From positions 1 through 64,000 of the forward strand of contig JAYMTF010000007.1 of the NCBI GenBank assembly GCA_036897485.1: DNA of 64,000 nt. Reading direction: 5' to 3'. Source of the stretch: Pelargonium nanum. Taxonomy: Eukaryota > Streptophyta > Magnoliopsida > Geraniales > Geraniaceae. The notes beneath the pieces were generated by a model. The model was not told where the DNA came from, searched no databases, and saw only the letters and a list, made by a program, of their open reading frames with translations. This document shows, piece by piece, positions 1 through 12,662 of this stretch (positions are counted from its first letter, which is position 1; every line of letters begins with the position of its first letter). A program made the position numbers and the translations under genes.

Positions 1-2698
1 GTTTTATTTTTCTGTTTCTTGAAAAGATTGGATTGAAGAAAGATTTGAAATTGGAATGAGAATTAAAATTTGTTGTTTTGAGGGTTTATATAGAAATGAA
101 AAGTGAGGTATAGATAACGTGTTAGAATATGATTATTTTTTTTCCAAAGAAATCAATAATAATATTTTTTAAAAAATTTGAAATTGAGAAGAATATTTGT
201 AACCATAAAGTTAACAACTGAGACTCTATCGTGTTAGAATATTTGAATGTTTGTGATGTTTTGTTGAAATTGATGGTTCTTTTGAGCTCGAGCTGAAAAT
301 GCTTAAAACAAACACGGTTCGATTTTTTTTTTTTTGAGAATTAGATTTTTATAGTAAGTGTAAAACGATTTTTTTTATTCGTAATTTGTTTGATCTAATC
401 CGACCCAACATGAAAATGTGTTTCTCGGTTTGAATAATATAATAACCGTATTTCGAGTAATTTTGGTATAAAATATTGATGAATTGAGTACTAAAATTTC
501 AATTTTTAGTCTTAAATTCTTTTATTCCTTTTTATATTTTATCCGTTTTGTTTTGTCACAATCGATGTGAACTGAAAACATGGAAGGTTTGGAAGGTCGT
601 CAACGGCATTTGGCACTTTTAGTCATTAGATAGACATTGGTCAAATCAGGTAATTAATGCTTATTTATTACCATTTATAGTAGTTTCTAAAAGTCGAGTT
701 TGAGCCACACATTTTTATGCAAAATAGAAGCGACAATTTTGAGTTTAAGGGTCGGGATTAATCGGGTTGAAAGAGCTTAACCCGAGTCCGAATCGAAATA
801 ATTTTTATCTCGTTTGAGTTTTGTACCGCAAGTCGGGTTAGGATTTACTTTTTGAGTATAAAATATGCGAATGTATGTTAATTTTTTCGGTCTGATTCAG
901 TTCAACATTTTCACGTGGATTATTCTAGTATGATCAAATCTGAATGTGGTCATATTGGATTTTTTTTTATTAAATTTTGAGTTCGGGTCCAAATTTTCAG
1001 CTTCAAACTTGATGAATAGGCTCATGAACCATTTTGTTTTTTTTTTTGAAGAAGAAGAACCATTTTGTTTATTTGTTTTCAATATATATTATATTATATA
1101 CAAATTTAACTAAAAACATTTGATTCGGCTTGATTACATCACTTCTTTTTTTTTTTAATACAATTCAAATTATTTTAATTTGGTACAAGGAATATTATTT
1201 TTGTCGCTATTGTATAAAATATTCTTGATTATGTAAGTTTGAATTTGAAAATATTAATTATTCATGTGATCCTCGTCATTTGAATTATTTATTTTAATGT
1301 AAAAAAGAAGGTAACAAGTAACCCTTTGGCTTTATCAAATAATTATGTCAATTTATTCAGATCTCAATTTTGTAAAAGTATATATAAATGAAAAAATAAA
1401 TCAGTCAACTTTTGATTAGAATTAACGTTAGAACATTAATTAGTCAACTTTGATTTAGAATTAACGTTAAATTTAACTTTTGATTATGCTGTGAGGTTGG
1501 GAAGATTTGTTGACTTCAAATTTTTGTATTAAATTGTCAATTATTTAATGGTTTATTTATTTAGTTTCTCATGATATTTCTTAGATCTTTAAATTTAAGA
1601 TTTTGTTGTTGTTAATCTGTCTAGCTAGAGCTGGCAATATAGATCCACTTCAGCGAGCATCTAAATTTTGTTTCTTTTTTTACGATTACAAATTGCATGA
1701 CATAAATTTGATCATTTTTCTTATTTAAGTTGGAAAAATCAACAAAATTTACACGTAAAACTCAAAATCCAGTATGAATCTCACAACCTTTTTCTCCAGT
1801 TTCGGGTCAAACTTTTCATTCCAAATTTCGTACTTAACTCGAAATTCAAATTGTCATCTCAATTGACGTCTACTATAATTGATTCGCATGCATTTTTATC
1901 GAACATTTCTTCGTCAATTCTACTGCGACTCGCTACTTAGTAGAAAGAAATTAGGACCGACAAAACCCGAATTGCCATGTATAGCCATGAGTCTAAATGG
2001 GTCAAGCCAAAAGACTCGCCCGTTCTTATTTATTTGGCAAAGTAGATGGATAAGAACAAACATGTTTTTGGAACCGACACATTTAAACTCATAACCCGCA
2101 TTTTCAAGTATAAATGAAAATATGCAAAATAAAGGGTACCAAACTATTTTATCAACAATTTGATGATAATTGGTCAAATGATGAAACTAAGATTGGGACA
2201 CGCTTTAGACAATTTTGAGCCACCAAGTTAAATCATATAATTCCTATTTATTGACTTTAACTTTAGCAAGTAATTAATAAATAATTTATTTCTAAAAGTA
2301 TATTTATTTAATTACTATAACTTTTCATTGATTCTCTTTTGCTGTCACTACCCACATGGAAATGGAAGGTTCCTATCATCTCCTGTCCTTATCATATAGG
2401 CATGTGACGAAATGCTTATTTATTTATTTTCTTAAATTTTATAAATTATTTTGATCTTGTACTAGGAATTTAATTAAACTGTGGCGGCTTCTTATTGTGA
2501 GACTGTAATCACCCTAATCACTTTAACAAAATAATTAAATAAAAATAATAATCTAATATATCTTAAATTTCACCGATGAAAATTTTGAATCCATATTTAA
2601 AATCTTGTGAATCATTTTAGGTTAAAACAAAATTCAGAGTCCAAATTAAGCATTTAACCAAAATGAATTTGAATTATCAATTCAAAACAAATTAAATA
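1..2698. other. AT-rich intergenic region, no gene seen
   Basis: No reading frame here looks like a conserved protein and no splice-linked exons could be built. The stretch is AT-rich with T and A runs. Scattered pieces carry the words gggtcggg or acccgaattgcc (about 730-850 and 1955-1985), which resemble the ends of small hAT-type elements seen elsewhere in the window, but no paired ends with a target duplication could be found. It may hold decayed mobile elements and distal 3' sequence of a gene outside the window. Confidence 0.5.
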
Positions 2699-2960
2699 CT
2701 CCCTCCGTCCCAAAATGAGTATCCTATTTGTCTAAATTTTTTGTCCCAAAATTAGTGTCTTGTTTCTATTTTGAAGTTATTATATTATTGTTTTTCCCAT
2801 ATTACCCTTATCACTGAGTGTTTCAAATGAACTGCACATGGGCTGCACATGGTGTGTAGGTGGAAAAGTGAGGGTAATATTGAAAACACATTAAATTATA
2901 TGTCAATCCTTAATTTTTGCAAAAAATGGAAACAGGACACTCATTTTGGGACGGAGAGAG
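2699..2960. mobile_element. Stowaway-type MITE (Tc1/mariner, non-autonomous), 262 bp
   Basis: The left end reads CTCCCTCCGTCCCAAAATGA and the right end is its near-perfect inverted repeat (CATTTTGGGACGGAGAGAG). The element is flanked on both sides by the dinucleotide TA (2697-2698 and 2961-2962), the target duplication expected of Stowaway and other Tc1/mariner elements. There is no coding capacity. Well-matched ends suggest a fairly recent insertion. The terminal sequence is the classic plant Stowaway one, so the family call is firm. Confidence 0.93.
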
Positions 2961-3817
2961 TAACAGATTAGAAGTTCTAGAATATAATAGAGCATTTTCC
3001 AAACTAAAAGCATTAAATATTTATTCAAACTAAAAAGAATGTATTCGAATAAAAAGAGGGAATAAAACCAAAATCAACTCATTTTCACAACAAGAACAAA
3101 GTCTCCATGTGAAACCGTTAAAATTTGAAAACAGAGGCAATTTTTTTTTTTTTTTTTGAAGCAATAAATTTGGAGTTGCAAGTGAGTGGTCTTGTCTATT
3201 TGGTACAACTAATTATATAATTACACTGTACCACTCACTGTGTGTGAACAACGAAACGTGACACATTGAATCAAGTTTGGTACAAAACACTATTTGGGTT
3301 TTATAGTGTTGTCTACAATTCTATTTGGGTCTCAATGCTAATCGTATGATACAGACGGTTATTTTCAAAATGATCCCTTCACGTCTAATTTTCTAAACCC
3401 GAACCCGTCACAGTTGAACTCTGATCACAATTTCCTGGGTAGACGCAACCTGACCCGAATTGTCAACTCTACCAGAGAGACGTACTTTCTATATCGATTA
3501 TTCTATCCAAACCCGCTTTAGACACATGCAACTAACCACTCGAGGACACAATCAAGAACAGTTTCATCCAAATGAGTCTAAGAAACAAAACTAGTCAAGG
3601 ACGCGGACGCGGTCAGGAATTCATAGTTCGATAAACAATGCAGTGTTTTAGTTTTACAACAACAAAAGGTTTGGTAACACGAGAGTAATCAACACAATTC
3701 ATTATGCATATATATAATCACTTGCTCTTCGTGCAAAGAAAACTTGGACTAAGCAGTGAGTGTGTATGATGGATGAATGTACATTGCAAGATCTCATACC
3801 GGTTAGCCGAGTTTAGG
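2961..3817. other. Intergenic / 3' flank of CENP-C
   Basis: No coding region is visible. The last few hundred bases before 3818 should hold the 3' UTR and polyadenylation site of the minus-strand CENP-C gene. A short acccgaattgtcaactcta segment at about 3455-3473 resembles the terminal repeat of the hAT MITE at 26178, but its partner end and target duplication are not convincing. Confidence 0.4.
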
Positions 3818-6800
3818 TCAGTGCCAAGCTGCTATTTCTACGAGCTCCTTGTATTCATCGGAGACAAAATGCTTCACCTTAACAGTCGGGTTTCTATCAT
3901 CCTTTGCAGGAGAGACATACTTCATTCCAATTACAGTCGACATAGCTGCAGTGACGGGAAGAATAAAAATCCGCCATAGAAATGGGATTGAACATTTGAA
4001 CTTAAGCATGATCTTCGGGATTAAACAAATAAATTCATAATAATGATTTCAAAGAAGAATAACAGCATGAATACTTTTCAGTTGCAACATATATTCTCAT
4101 ATACGAACTGTTTAAAGGAATAAAACATGTTTTAAAATGATCCAAGTCTAGTTTAGATATTGGGAAATGGTAGGAGGGAAAAAATTGCATATGAAATTAA
4201 TTTATCCAATATTATAATGTATTACGGATAGTGAATGCACACAGTGTACAGGTATTACGGTTATATAAATGTACAGAATGAAGTACTCACTGTCATGAAT
4301 GCGGCCATAGAGAAGTCTTTCGCCTTTCCAGTACTCTAAAGGTCTTGTTTTAATTCTGGTGCTACGTCTTACACCACCATCCCATCTTGTTCCAGCCCCT
4401 AGGGACAATATCAAAAACGATTATTCCAATGAAAAAAAAAAAAAAAAAAAAAAAAACGTTTGACCCGTGAATTATGCGTGACTCGGTTAGATCAATATAG
4501 CTAAATACCTGCAAGGCTTTGCCGCCTAGAGATTTCTTTTCTCTTTCTTTCTTTGCGTGGGATTAGTTTAGCTTCTGTTTGCTCGTTTAATGACTCCTGA
4601 GAAGCTTCCTGACTTTCTTGTTCACATGGCATACTTGACTCTAGAAAACAACCAAAAAAGGGAGGGAAAAATACAATTATTCAAATAGAGAAACCACAAA
4701 CCCTCATTATGTACTGTTCAAGTCGAATCAAGAGTAAATACCGGCAAGGTTTTGTGACTGAGAAGGGTGCTTTCTTTTAAGTTTTTTCCCTGGCTTAGAT
4801 TTCTTGAAAGGTTCCTGCTTCTTCTGTTGTATGTGAAGCAAAACAAAACCTTGTTACAAAGCGCCATCACTCAAGAAGAAAAATCTTATAATTTGATATC
4901 TATGAAAAGCAAGTGACTCATTTAAGTAAATTAAGACGGACTCTGAACCATTATATATTTGACATAAAAGATGAGCATAAGCCAACAAATACATCTCATT
5001 ATTTCTTACTATACTATCTCATGTGTATTTTATTTTAAAACTAGTCGGGAAGTAACGACCTTCAAACTAATTAGGTGCATATGAAACAAATTCTGTACCT
5101 AAATTGGGAGCAAAACCCATGCCCTGTTTTACAAGTGCATGGACTCAGGTATTTGCCAGCAGAGATAAATATAATGAACAGGGATCTAGAGACCAAAACA
5201 TCAATCACCCCAAAACTATCTTTTGAGGTCCCAGCTGATGAAAACTACAAGTTAACTACTAATCCAAATCGAAACAAACAAATTCTAATATCTCTAAAGC
5301 TCTTAACAATTGAAAAGGGCACATCAGTTTGCACCATTAAAATTAAATGGGTCAATTTAAGTTCACGTAGGAAGAAATGATGTAAAGGTTAATCTTCTGA
5401 ATGGTAACAGTGGTGAAAATTGAAGGTACATGCATAATTACTTACAACAAAATGATTCTTTTATGTATGAATAATGAAAAAAGCCAACCTCTCAACTTTA
5501 TCTTTCATAGCCAAATGAAACTACGAAGTCATCCCTATTTCCAAATTTTTACATAAATATAACAATAACGACCATTTAAAGTTTCATGAGATGGTCTAAT
5601 CGCACCATTAATGAGTAAATGACCAAAAAAGACAAACCTCGAGCTGCTGTTCAACTCCAATATCTGTTGATTTGGGTGATCCTCCAATTGCACGGTCTTC
5701 CGATGCAGCAAGACTTGATTGATCTGTTAGAGAAAAAAAATTAACTACATAAAAAAATAAAAAAGCTGATATAGCGAGTTAAAATCTTGTATAATAAGCA
5801 CCAATCTAAATCTTGGATGCAGCACAGGAGAGTTCCACTCTAAAGGATTATGATGAAAAGTGATAAAGAATAATACCCATATGATCTACAGTGCTTTGTA
5901 GTTCTTCCGCAGCAGGAGCTTCTGGTTCTGATACCACATCTCCAACTTGCATCTTCTCACATTATATCAAAGAATAACATTTAGTATCAAAATTTTATGT
6001 TTAAGAACCTTGTAAATGACTAAATATCAGCATGCCCAACAGAAAACTCACATTATCTTGAATTGCACTGACTTCATCTGTCCGGACATCCATATCAGCA
6101 TCAGGTGTACTTATAATCTTATGCACGACCCTAGCAACAATGTCACTATCACCAATGTGACCCTCCAAATCCATAGATTTGCCATTGAGCTCATGTGAAT
6201 CTCCATTAGTAACCTTAGGACTGCAAGCTTCAGCAACATTATCGTCATCTTCCTCAACCATTAATGACTTCAACTCACCAGAACTGTACAAGTCTTTTCG
6301 TGTATCATCCAGATCAGATTGTTTCGTTACAAGATCCACAGGAGAAGAACTTTTCATAGGAGAAGTGTCAATTATAGAAAATGAATACTGATCGGTTAAA
6401 GGATCTGACTGCTGCAATGTGCGCTTCTTTAGTGCAAATAATGAAGCAAATGGATTTTTTGGTGGAGTGGGTGACCCCAAATTCTCAAACTCCGCCTCTG
6501 GTCTGTCCTTTACAGGCAACTTGCAATTGGCTCCACCTAACAAATTTTGCATGTCAACTAACGCCTTCCGAGGCTTTGGAGAGTTTCCATTTAAAGCTTT
6601 CAAATCATTCCTCCGGATATTTTGCAAATCGGGAAGGGTTAATTTTTGAAGAACAATAGGCTTGATCTGCAAACGCTCTTGCAGAAGTGCATCTGCCCCA
6701 CCACCATCTAAATCTTTACAGCTTCCAGATAGCAGTTCATCCAAAAGTCCATTGACTCTGTTCTCAGCCTTGGATATGGAACCTATTTGGAATAATCACT

Positions 6801-9800
6801 CACGATATCAGGCATTCTCTGACTAAGAAAAGAGGAGAAATAAAGAAACTAATATTTAAGAAAACGTAATAGACTGGTTATAAGGGAAATATGATTAAGT
6901 GTGTGTGTGTATGAGGAAGAAAACACCACCAGTGTATTTAATATTTCAATGGACCTGTCTGGCTCTGTAGCAATTACTCACCATCTATATCGTCCAACTG
7001 CGATGCAATATTAAGATTAGATATTTCTTGTTGTGAGCCCTGGGTAGGACTGAGTACGTCCTGCTCCAACATTTCTTGAGAGGATATGGGGGTCTCATTA
7101 TTATCAGAATACACTGAGAAATTGTAATGCTTGTATTTTGCTGGCCTCCTGTTAGGTCTGGTATACAGACAGGTCAGGTTCAAGGATATATCACAGGCAA
7201 ACTAAAGACAATTAAATAAAACAGATATAATTTATTGAATAGGATAGAAAAGGGGACTCTAACTATACCCCAAAATTCCAGGTCGACGTTGCCTTGGCTT
7301 CGTGGATGGAATCTGCTGATCAGAATCAAAAGATACACCACCCATCTGCTTCTGTATTTCTCTTTTGGCATCTAAAAACCAAACAAAATAGGGTGAAAAT
7401 TAATCTTAGGGAAATGATGGCAGCATGCCTGAAAAGATAGAAGTAACGCAACTTACTTTCATGCCTTTCATAGGCCATGAAGAATTCCTCCGGGTCCTTC
7501 AGTTTATCAACATCCAAAATTGGTTCTAGACTCATAGTAGGCTGACTGTCAAACAAACATAAGTAAATATATATTTGTTACACTATAGCTGTGGTACCAG
7601 AAGAAAAAATGATTTCTGGTTATGTTAGAGACAAACTATAAGCTTTACCTCAAATCAGGCTTCAAAGAAAACCGAGCCCGCTTACGGCCTAAGCCCGGTC
7701 TTCGATCTCGGGGAATTTCATTATCATTTGTATCTACATCTTTATCGCCTTGGGATAAAATGTCACTTGGAACTTCAGAGTTCATAAGGTCTAAAACGGT
7801 TTTCGCCTGCTGAATAAGCTTATTGGGACTTCTTAAGGCCTAACAGTGAAAAAGAAACACAACAAGCATCAAAACTATAGCAGTTGACTCCCACGCATAT
7901 CCCCCAAAAATCAATTTGCTGAGTTTCATTTCAAATTTCTTAATATTTCCTTGTGCTCTTACCCTATGCAGTTGCAAAAACAAACAGAAAATAATCGAAA
8001 CATTTAGTTTGGATCTCATATCCCTCAATTCTGTTGACCTCAGAAGCTAAAATTCCACAAAGCTAAAGCAAATGCATGAAATATCAACCCAAATTAATCA
8101 TAAACTGTCATATTCTACTCTGAAATCAACCAAACCCCTAGAGTATCCAAATTCCAGCTAGCTAAACTCACACAAACAGATCTGCTCTCAACTGCAATCC
8201 CGTAACAAACACCAATATATTCAAAATCTCCCCATCGATACACCCAAAATCAATTTGGTGAGCTTAATTTCAATCTGGTGACCCAAAATCACATTTCTAA
8301 TTTCAAAATCCTAAGAATACAAATAAGAACTAGATAAACTCACACACCGATATGCTCACCTGTAACCCCATCACAAACAACAATAAAGCATAAACTCCCC
8401 AATCGATACATGATTCTGCTTACATCAACCTCATTCCAATTTCCAAACTCCCAAAATTTTCTCGGCAACCAAACAGACTACTATTCCATTTTACTCACAC
8501 TTCAAACCAAAAAAAATATCAAAATAAATCTGCATTCCTCAATTCTGTTGACCTCAGATACTAAAGTTCCACAAAGCTAAAGCAAAATGCATGAAATAAC
8601 CAACAAAATAAATCACAAACTGTCATATTCTACTCTGAAATCAACCAAACCCTAAGAAGCCAAATTAATACTTTGGACCTTACATTTCTCAATTCTCTTA
8701 GCCTCAGAAACTAAAATTCCACAAAGCCAAGGAAAATGCATAAGACTTCCACCAAACAAATCATGAACTGTCATATTCTACTCCGAAATCAAACAAAACT
8801 CTAAAAATCCAGCCAGCTAAACTCACAAACAGATTTGCTCTCAACTGCAATTCCGTAACAAACAACTTCAAAAACTCCCACATTGATACATGATTCTGCT
8901 TACATCAACCTCATTTCAATTCCCAAACTCCCAAAAATAAATCGGTAACCAAACAGACTACAATTCCACTAAACTCACACTCCAAACTGAACAACATCAA
9001 AATAAATCTACAATCTTCACTTCTCTTGCCCTCATAAACTAAAATTCCACAAAGCTAAAGTAAAATGCATGAAATATCCAACAAAATACATCACAAACTA
9101 TATATTCTACTCTGAAATCAAACAAAACCCTAAGTAGCCAAATTATTACTTTGGACCTTATACTCCTGAATTCTCTTGACCTCAGAAACTAAAATTCCAC
9201 AAAGCTAAGGCAAATGCAAAAAATCTCCCCAAAATAAATCATGAACTGTCATATTCTGCTCGGAAATCAAACAAAACCCTAAGAATCCAAATTCCAGCTA
9301 GCTAAACTCACAAACAGATCTGCTCTAAACTGCAATCCCATAACAAACAACAATAACTTCAAATACTCCCCTATTGATACATAATTCTGTTTACATCAAC
9401 CTCATTCCACTTACCAAACTCCCAAAGTTTTTTCGGTAATCAAACAGACTACAAATCCACTTCACTCTCACTCCAAACTTAACAAAACATTTAACAAAAT
9501 CAAGCTGAAAGTGAAAAATAATCAACAGTGAAAGAGAAACATGACAATCATCAAAACTATGGCACTTCACTCCGGAAAACACATACTCCGTACGACCCCA
9601 AAATCAATTTGCTGAGTTGCATTTCAAATTTCTGAACATTTCCTTATGCTCACCCTAGGAATCCAAATTCAATCCAGCTAAACTCACAAACAGATCTATT
9701 CTCAACTGCAATAACATTACAAACAACAATAAATTCAAAAACTCCCTCAACGATACACGATTTACTTGGATCAACATTATCCCACCTTCCTAACCTCCAA

Positions 9801-11114
9801 CATTTTCTCGGCAATCAAACAGTCTACAAATTCTCCTTCCTCTCACTCTATACTGGACAAAACACAAACAAAATCAAGCTGAAAGTTAAAAAAAAAACCA
9901 TCCATCGGTACATAATTCTGCTTAGATCAACATTATTCCACATTCCAAATCCCCAAGACTTTCTAAGAAACCAAACAGACAACAAATTCACTTTACTCTC
10001 ACTCCAAACTGAACAAAACACTCTAAAAATCAAGCTGAGAGTAAAAAAAAAACTCCCCCATCAATACATAATTCTTCTTAGATCAACATTTTTCCACCTT
10101 TCTAACCCCCAGAATTTTCTTGGCAACCAAACAGACTACAAATCCACTTTACTCACACTCCAAACTAGCTAACAAAATCAAGCTGAAAAAAAAAACATAA
10201 ATACATGATTCTGCTTAGTTCAACATTATTCGACTTTTCAAACCCCCAAAACTTCCCCTACAACCAGACTACAAATTGACCTTCCTCTATCTCCAATCTG
10301 AACAAACACTGACAAAATCAAGCTCAAAGTAAGAAAACTACCCCATCGATACATGATTCAGCTTAGATCAAAATCATTCCCCTTCCCAAACCGCCAAAAA
10401 AATTCCCGCCATTCAAACAGACTACAAATCCACCTTACTCTCATTCCAAACTGAACAAAACACTAACAAAATCAAGCTGAAAGTAAGAAAACTCCCCCAT
10501 CGATGCATGATTCTGCTTAGATAAAAATCATTCCACTTCCATACCCCCAAAATTAACTTGGCAACCAAACAGACTACATATCCACCGTACTCTCACTCCC
10601 AACCGGACAAAACACTGACAAAACCAAGCTGAATGTGAAAAAAACCTCCCCATCGATACATGATTCTGCTTAGATCAACATCATTCCACTTCCGAAACCC
10701 CCCAAAAAAAATTCAGCAACCAAACAGACTAAAAATTCACTTTACTCTCACTCCAAACCAAACAAAACACGCTGCAAGTAAAAAACATAAAATAAAACTC
10801 CCCAATCTATACATGATTCTGCTTAGATCAACATCGTTACACCTCCCTAATCCCCAAATTTTTCTTGGCAACAAATCCACTTTACTCACACTCCAATCCG
10901 AACAAATTCAAGCTAAAAGTAACAAAATCAGAGGATATAGAGCCAGAGGAAGCGTATATACCATGGATTTCATGTGGTTGTGTACGGCGTCGAGGTCGTC
11001 AGGGTCCGACGGAAGCGGCTGGAAACCAAATGTGAGAGGGAAGAGACCAATACCTGCGTATCCGGCAAGAGTATCAACCGGATCGGAGCTCCGGGAGGTG
11101 TTTCTGTTCGTCAT
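3818..11114 (-). CDS. CENPC: Centromere protein C (CENP-C), 12 coding exons
   Basis: Inner kinetochore protein that binds CENH3 nucleosomes and recruits outer kinetochore parts. CDS exons in transcript order: 10962-11114, 7649-7839, 7457-7545, 7269-7371, 6982-7157, 6052-6782, 5877-5952, 5638-5723, 4742-4823, 4509-4640, 4291-4398, 3818-3945; 2055 bp, 684 residues, close to the size I recall for the Arabidopsis protein. The N-terminus has the plant signature [16 protein letters not shown]. The middle is acidic, Ser-rich and low in recognisable domains. Exons 10-11 encode the CENP-C motif: RRQSLA, then [20 protein letters not shown], which contacts the CENH3/H2A surface. The last exon ([14 protein letters not shown], ending AAWH) matches the plant C-terminal cap. 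Intron 1 is 3.1 kb and filled with tandem repeats. The acceptors of exons 7 and 12 are the least certain. Transcribed divergently from XRCC1. Confidence 0.95.
8025..9480. repeat. Long-period tandem repeats in CENP-C intron 1
   Basis: The block containing the word tgattctgcttacatcaacc recurs at about 8411, 8891 and 9382, spacings of 480 and 491 bp. Within it, a second block reading roughly ctgttgacctcagaaactaa and continuing to a ccacaaagctaaag word recurs near 8028, 8537, 8692, 9015 and 9167; two of those spacings are 152-155 bp. Copies diverge by several percent. This looks like a higher-order version of the simpler 153-bp array that follows it toward exon 1. Confidence 0.8.
9745..10935. repeat. 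Tandem array of ~153-bp units in CENP-C intron 1
   Basis: About eight head-to-tail units. The marker word tgattctgcttagatcaaca or a close variant begins near 9757, 9913, 10069, 10206, 10354, 10508, 10661 and 10814, so spacings are 156, 156, 137, 148, 154, 153 and 153 bp. Each unit also carries caaccaaacagactacaaat, ctcactccaaactgaacaaa and atcaagctgaaagt. The last, partial unit runs to about 25 bases from the exon 1 donor at 10961. Units are degenerate and non-coding. I cannot tell whether the family occurs elsewhere in the genome. Confidence 0.9.
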
Positions 11115-11379
11115 GGCGATTCCTGAACTGCGACTGTAAGCATCTACTTCAAACCCTAGAGAGAGAGAGAAGAGAGAGAGAAACTGATTTTGAAGATAGA
11201 CTTTAGCGGGAGTGTCTGTTTTATTTATTTCACTTGAATTTGATGTGTGAATTGTCAGTTTTGGCCTTGTAGGGTGTTTGAGTTAAAAAAAAATTGGCCT
11301 CAATTACAGACGATGGCAAAAGGTCAAAACTGACATTTCACTTGTTAAATTCATTTTCAACCGTTGAAAAATATTAAAA
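11115..11379 (-). promoter_or_regulatory. CENP-C leader and promoter-proximal region with GA repeat
   Basis: This 265-bp gap separates the CENP-C start codon from the 3' end of the tRNA gene. A purine run (agagagagagag and similar) spans about 11159-11183, probably in the CENP-C 5' leader, where it reads as a CT-rich tract on the coding strand. CT-rich leaders are common in plants. No clear TATA box was seen. The space left for an RNA polymerase II promoter is unusually small because the Pol III gene begins at 11380. Confidence 0.5.
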
Positions 11380-11461
11380 CGTGGACGGCAGGATTCGAAC
11401 CTGCGCGGGCAAAGCCCACATGATTTCTAGTCATGCCCGATAACCACTCCGGCACGTCCAC
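11380..11461 (-). tRNA. tRNA-Ser (anticodon AGA)
   Basis: Read on the minus strand, the 82-nt sequence folds as a class II tRNA. The acceptor GTGGACG pairs with CGTCCAC, with discriminator G at 11380. The A box lies in TGCCGGAGTGGTTA. The anticodon stem CATGA/TCATG encloses the loop CTAGAAA, giving anticodon AGA. A long variable arm (GGGC-TTT-GCCC), diagnostic for serine tRNAs, follows, then the B box GGTTCGAATCC. No intron. A TTTT Pol III terminator follows the gene directly, and a CAA trinucleotide lies just upstream, as is usual for plant nuclear tRNA genes. It should be functional. Confidence 0.97.
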
Positions 11462-12662
11462 AACCTTGATGTAACGGTCGTAAAATATTTATATATATAT
11501 ATACAATATTTATCTTTTATTTTTACCCAAAATAAGAATCATATAAATTCATCGAGCAAGTTAAGTGAAGCAGCAAAACCCAGTTCTTACGAAACACTAC
11601 ACGACGCAGAGAGAGAGAGAGAGGTGATTTTCCATTTATGTTTCTGTTCTCTCTCAAAGCGTCCTGCTCTTTTTTTTTGCTCATTAGAACCCTGATTTGT
11701 TGCTCAAAGCGTATTCGAATCTGGTTTTGATTTGGAGGAGACTTTTAGTTTGTGGAATTTGGTAGTGTGAGCTGTTTTTATTTTCTATCTGGTTTCGAAC
11801 CTTCATTTTATTCAAAAATCAAGAAATGTTACTGGCAGAATCGCTGTCTCTGAAGCTTGTTTACATTGCATGAGTCAAATTTGTATTGCAGAATCGATTC
11901 TACAACCGCATGCTGTCCATTTCATTTTTCGTTGCTGTTTTTGTTGTGAGGTTTCAATTGCTTCTGTATATGTGTTGAGTGGAATGTGTTTATAGAATCG
12001 CTGTATCTGAAGCTTGTTTACATTGCATGAGTCAAATCTGTGTTGTAGTCTTAGGAGCTACCACATGTTGAACATTTATTTTTCTACCTGATAAATTGTC
12101 TGTACATATTAATCATTTGTTGTTGTTGTTGTAGCTGTAGTGTTGTTGTGATGATCACTTTCTTTGCTCATTAGAACCCTAATTTGTTACTCAAAACATA
12201 TTCGGATCTAGTTTTGATTCGGGAAGACTTTTTTGTGGAATTTGGTTAATTGCGTGAGTTTTCTTTTCTCTTCTTCTTTATGCTTGTGTAACTTTAGTTT
12301 GTACAAAAATCAAGAAACGGTACTTTCAAAATCTTTGTATTTGAAGTTTGTTTACTTTGCATTAAACAAATTTGTGTTGTTAGTTATGTTGTATTCTTGA
12401 TGGAGCTACCGCTTGTTGAACATTTCATTTTTCTACCTGATAATCGTTGGTACATATAAATCATTTTTTGTCGTTCTTGCTGTTGTGAGGTTTAATTGCA
12501 TATGTATAGCTTTTTTTCAATGGTTAGGTATTTGAATGTGTTTTGAGTTTTAGAATATTGATTTCATGGGTAATCAGAACAAAGTGCCCAATCTAAGGGG
12601 CTAACGCGTTTTTTTCATTTTGTTATATAGTTAGAAGTATTGAGACACTTGGAGGAGTTCTT
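11462..12662 (+). promoter_or_regulatory. XRCC1 promoter and 5' leader, with duplicated leader intron
   Basis: A TATA-like AT run at about 11490-11515 is followed by a GA repeat near 11607-11623, consistent with a transcription start around 11540-11580. A leader intron probably ends at the acceptor ttatatag at about 12630, just before the start codon. The intron is internally duplicated: tttgctcattagaaccct occurs at about 11677 and 12163 (486 bp apart), and tctgaagcttgtttacattg or variants occur at about 11847, 12006 and 12338. The exact leader exon borders cannot be fixed from sequence alone. Confidence 0.6.

Noticed and set aside
1626-1981. Possible hAT MITE between tagagctggcaat and attgccatgta
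   Set aside because: Ends are similar, but flanking octamers tgtctagc and tagccatg do not match, so no insertion can be shown.
3455-3473. Possible right end of a hAT MITE (acccgaattgtcaactcta)
   Set aside because: The only candidate left end (about 3305) needs a gap in the terminal repeat and the 8-bp flanks do not match.
6016-6659. Plus-strand frames over CENP-C exon 6
   Set aside because: They are shadows of the 731-bp CENP-C exon on the other strand and have no motif.
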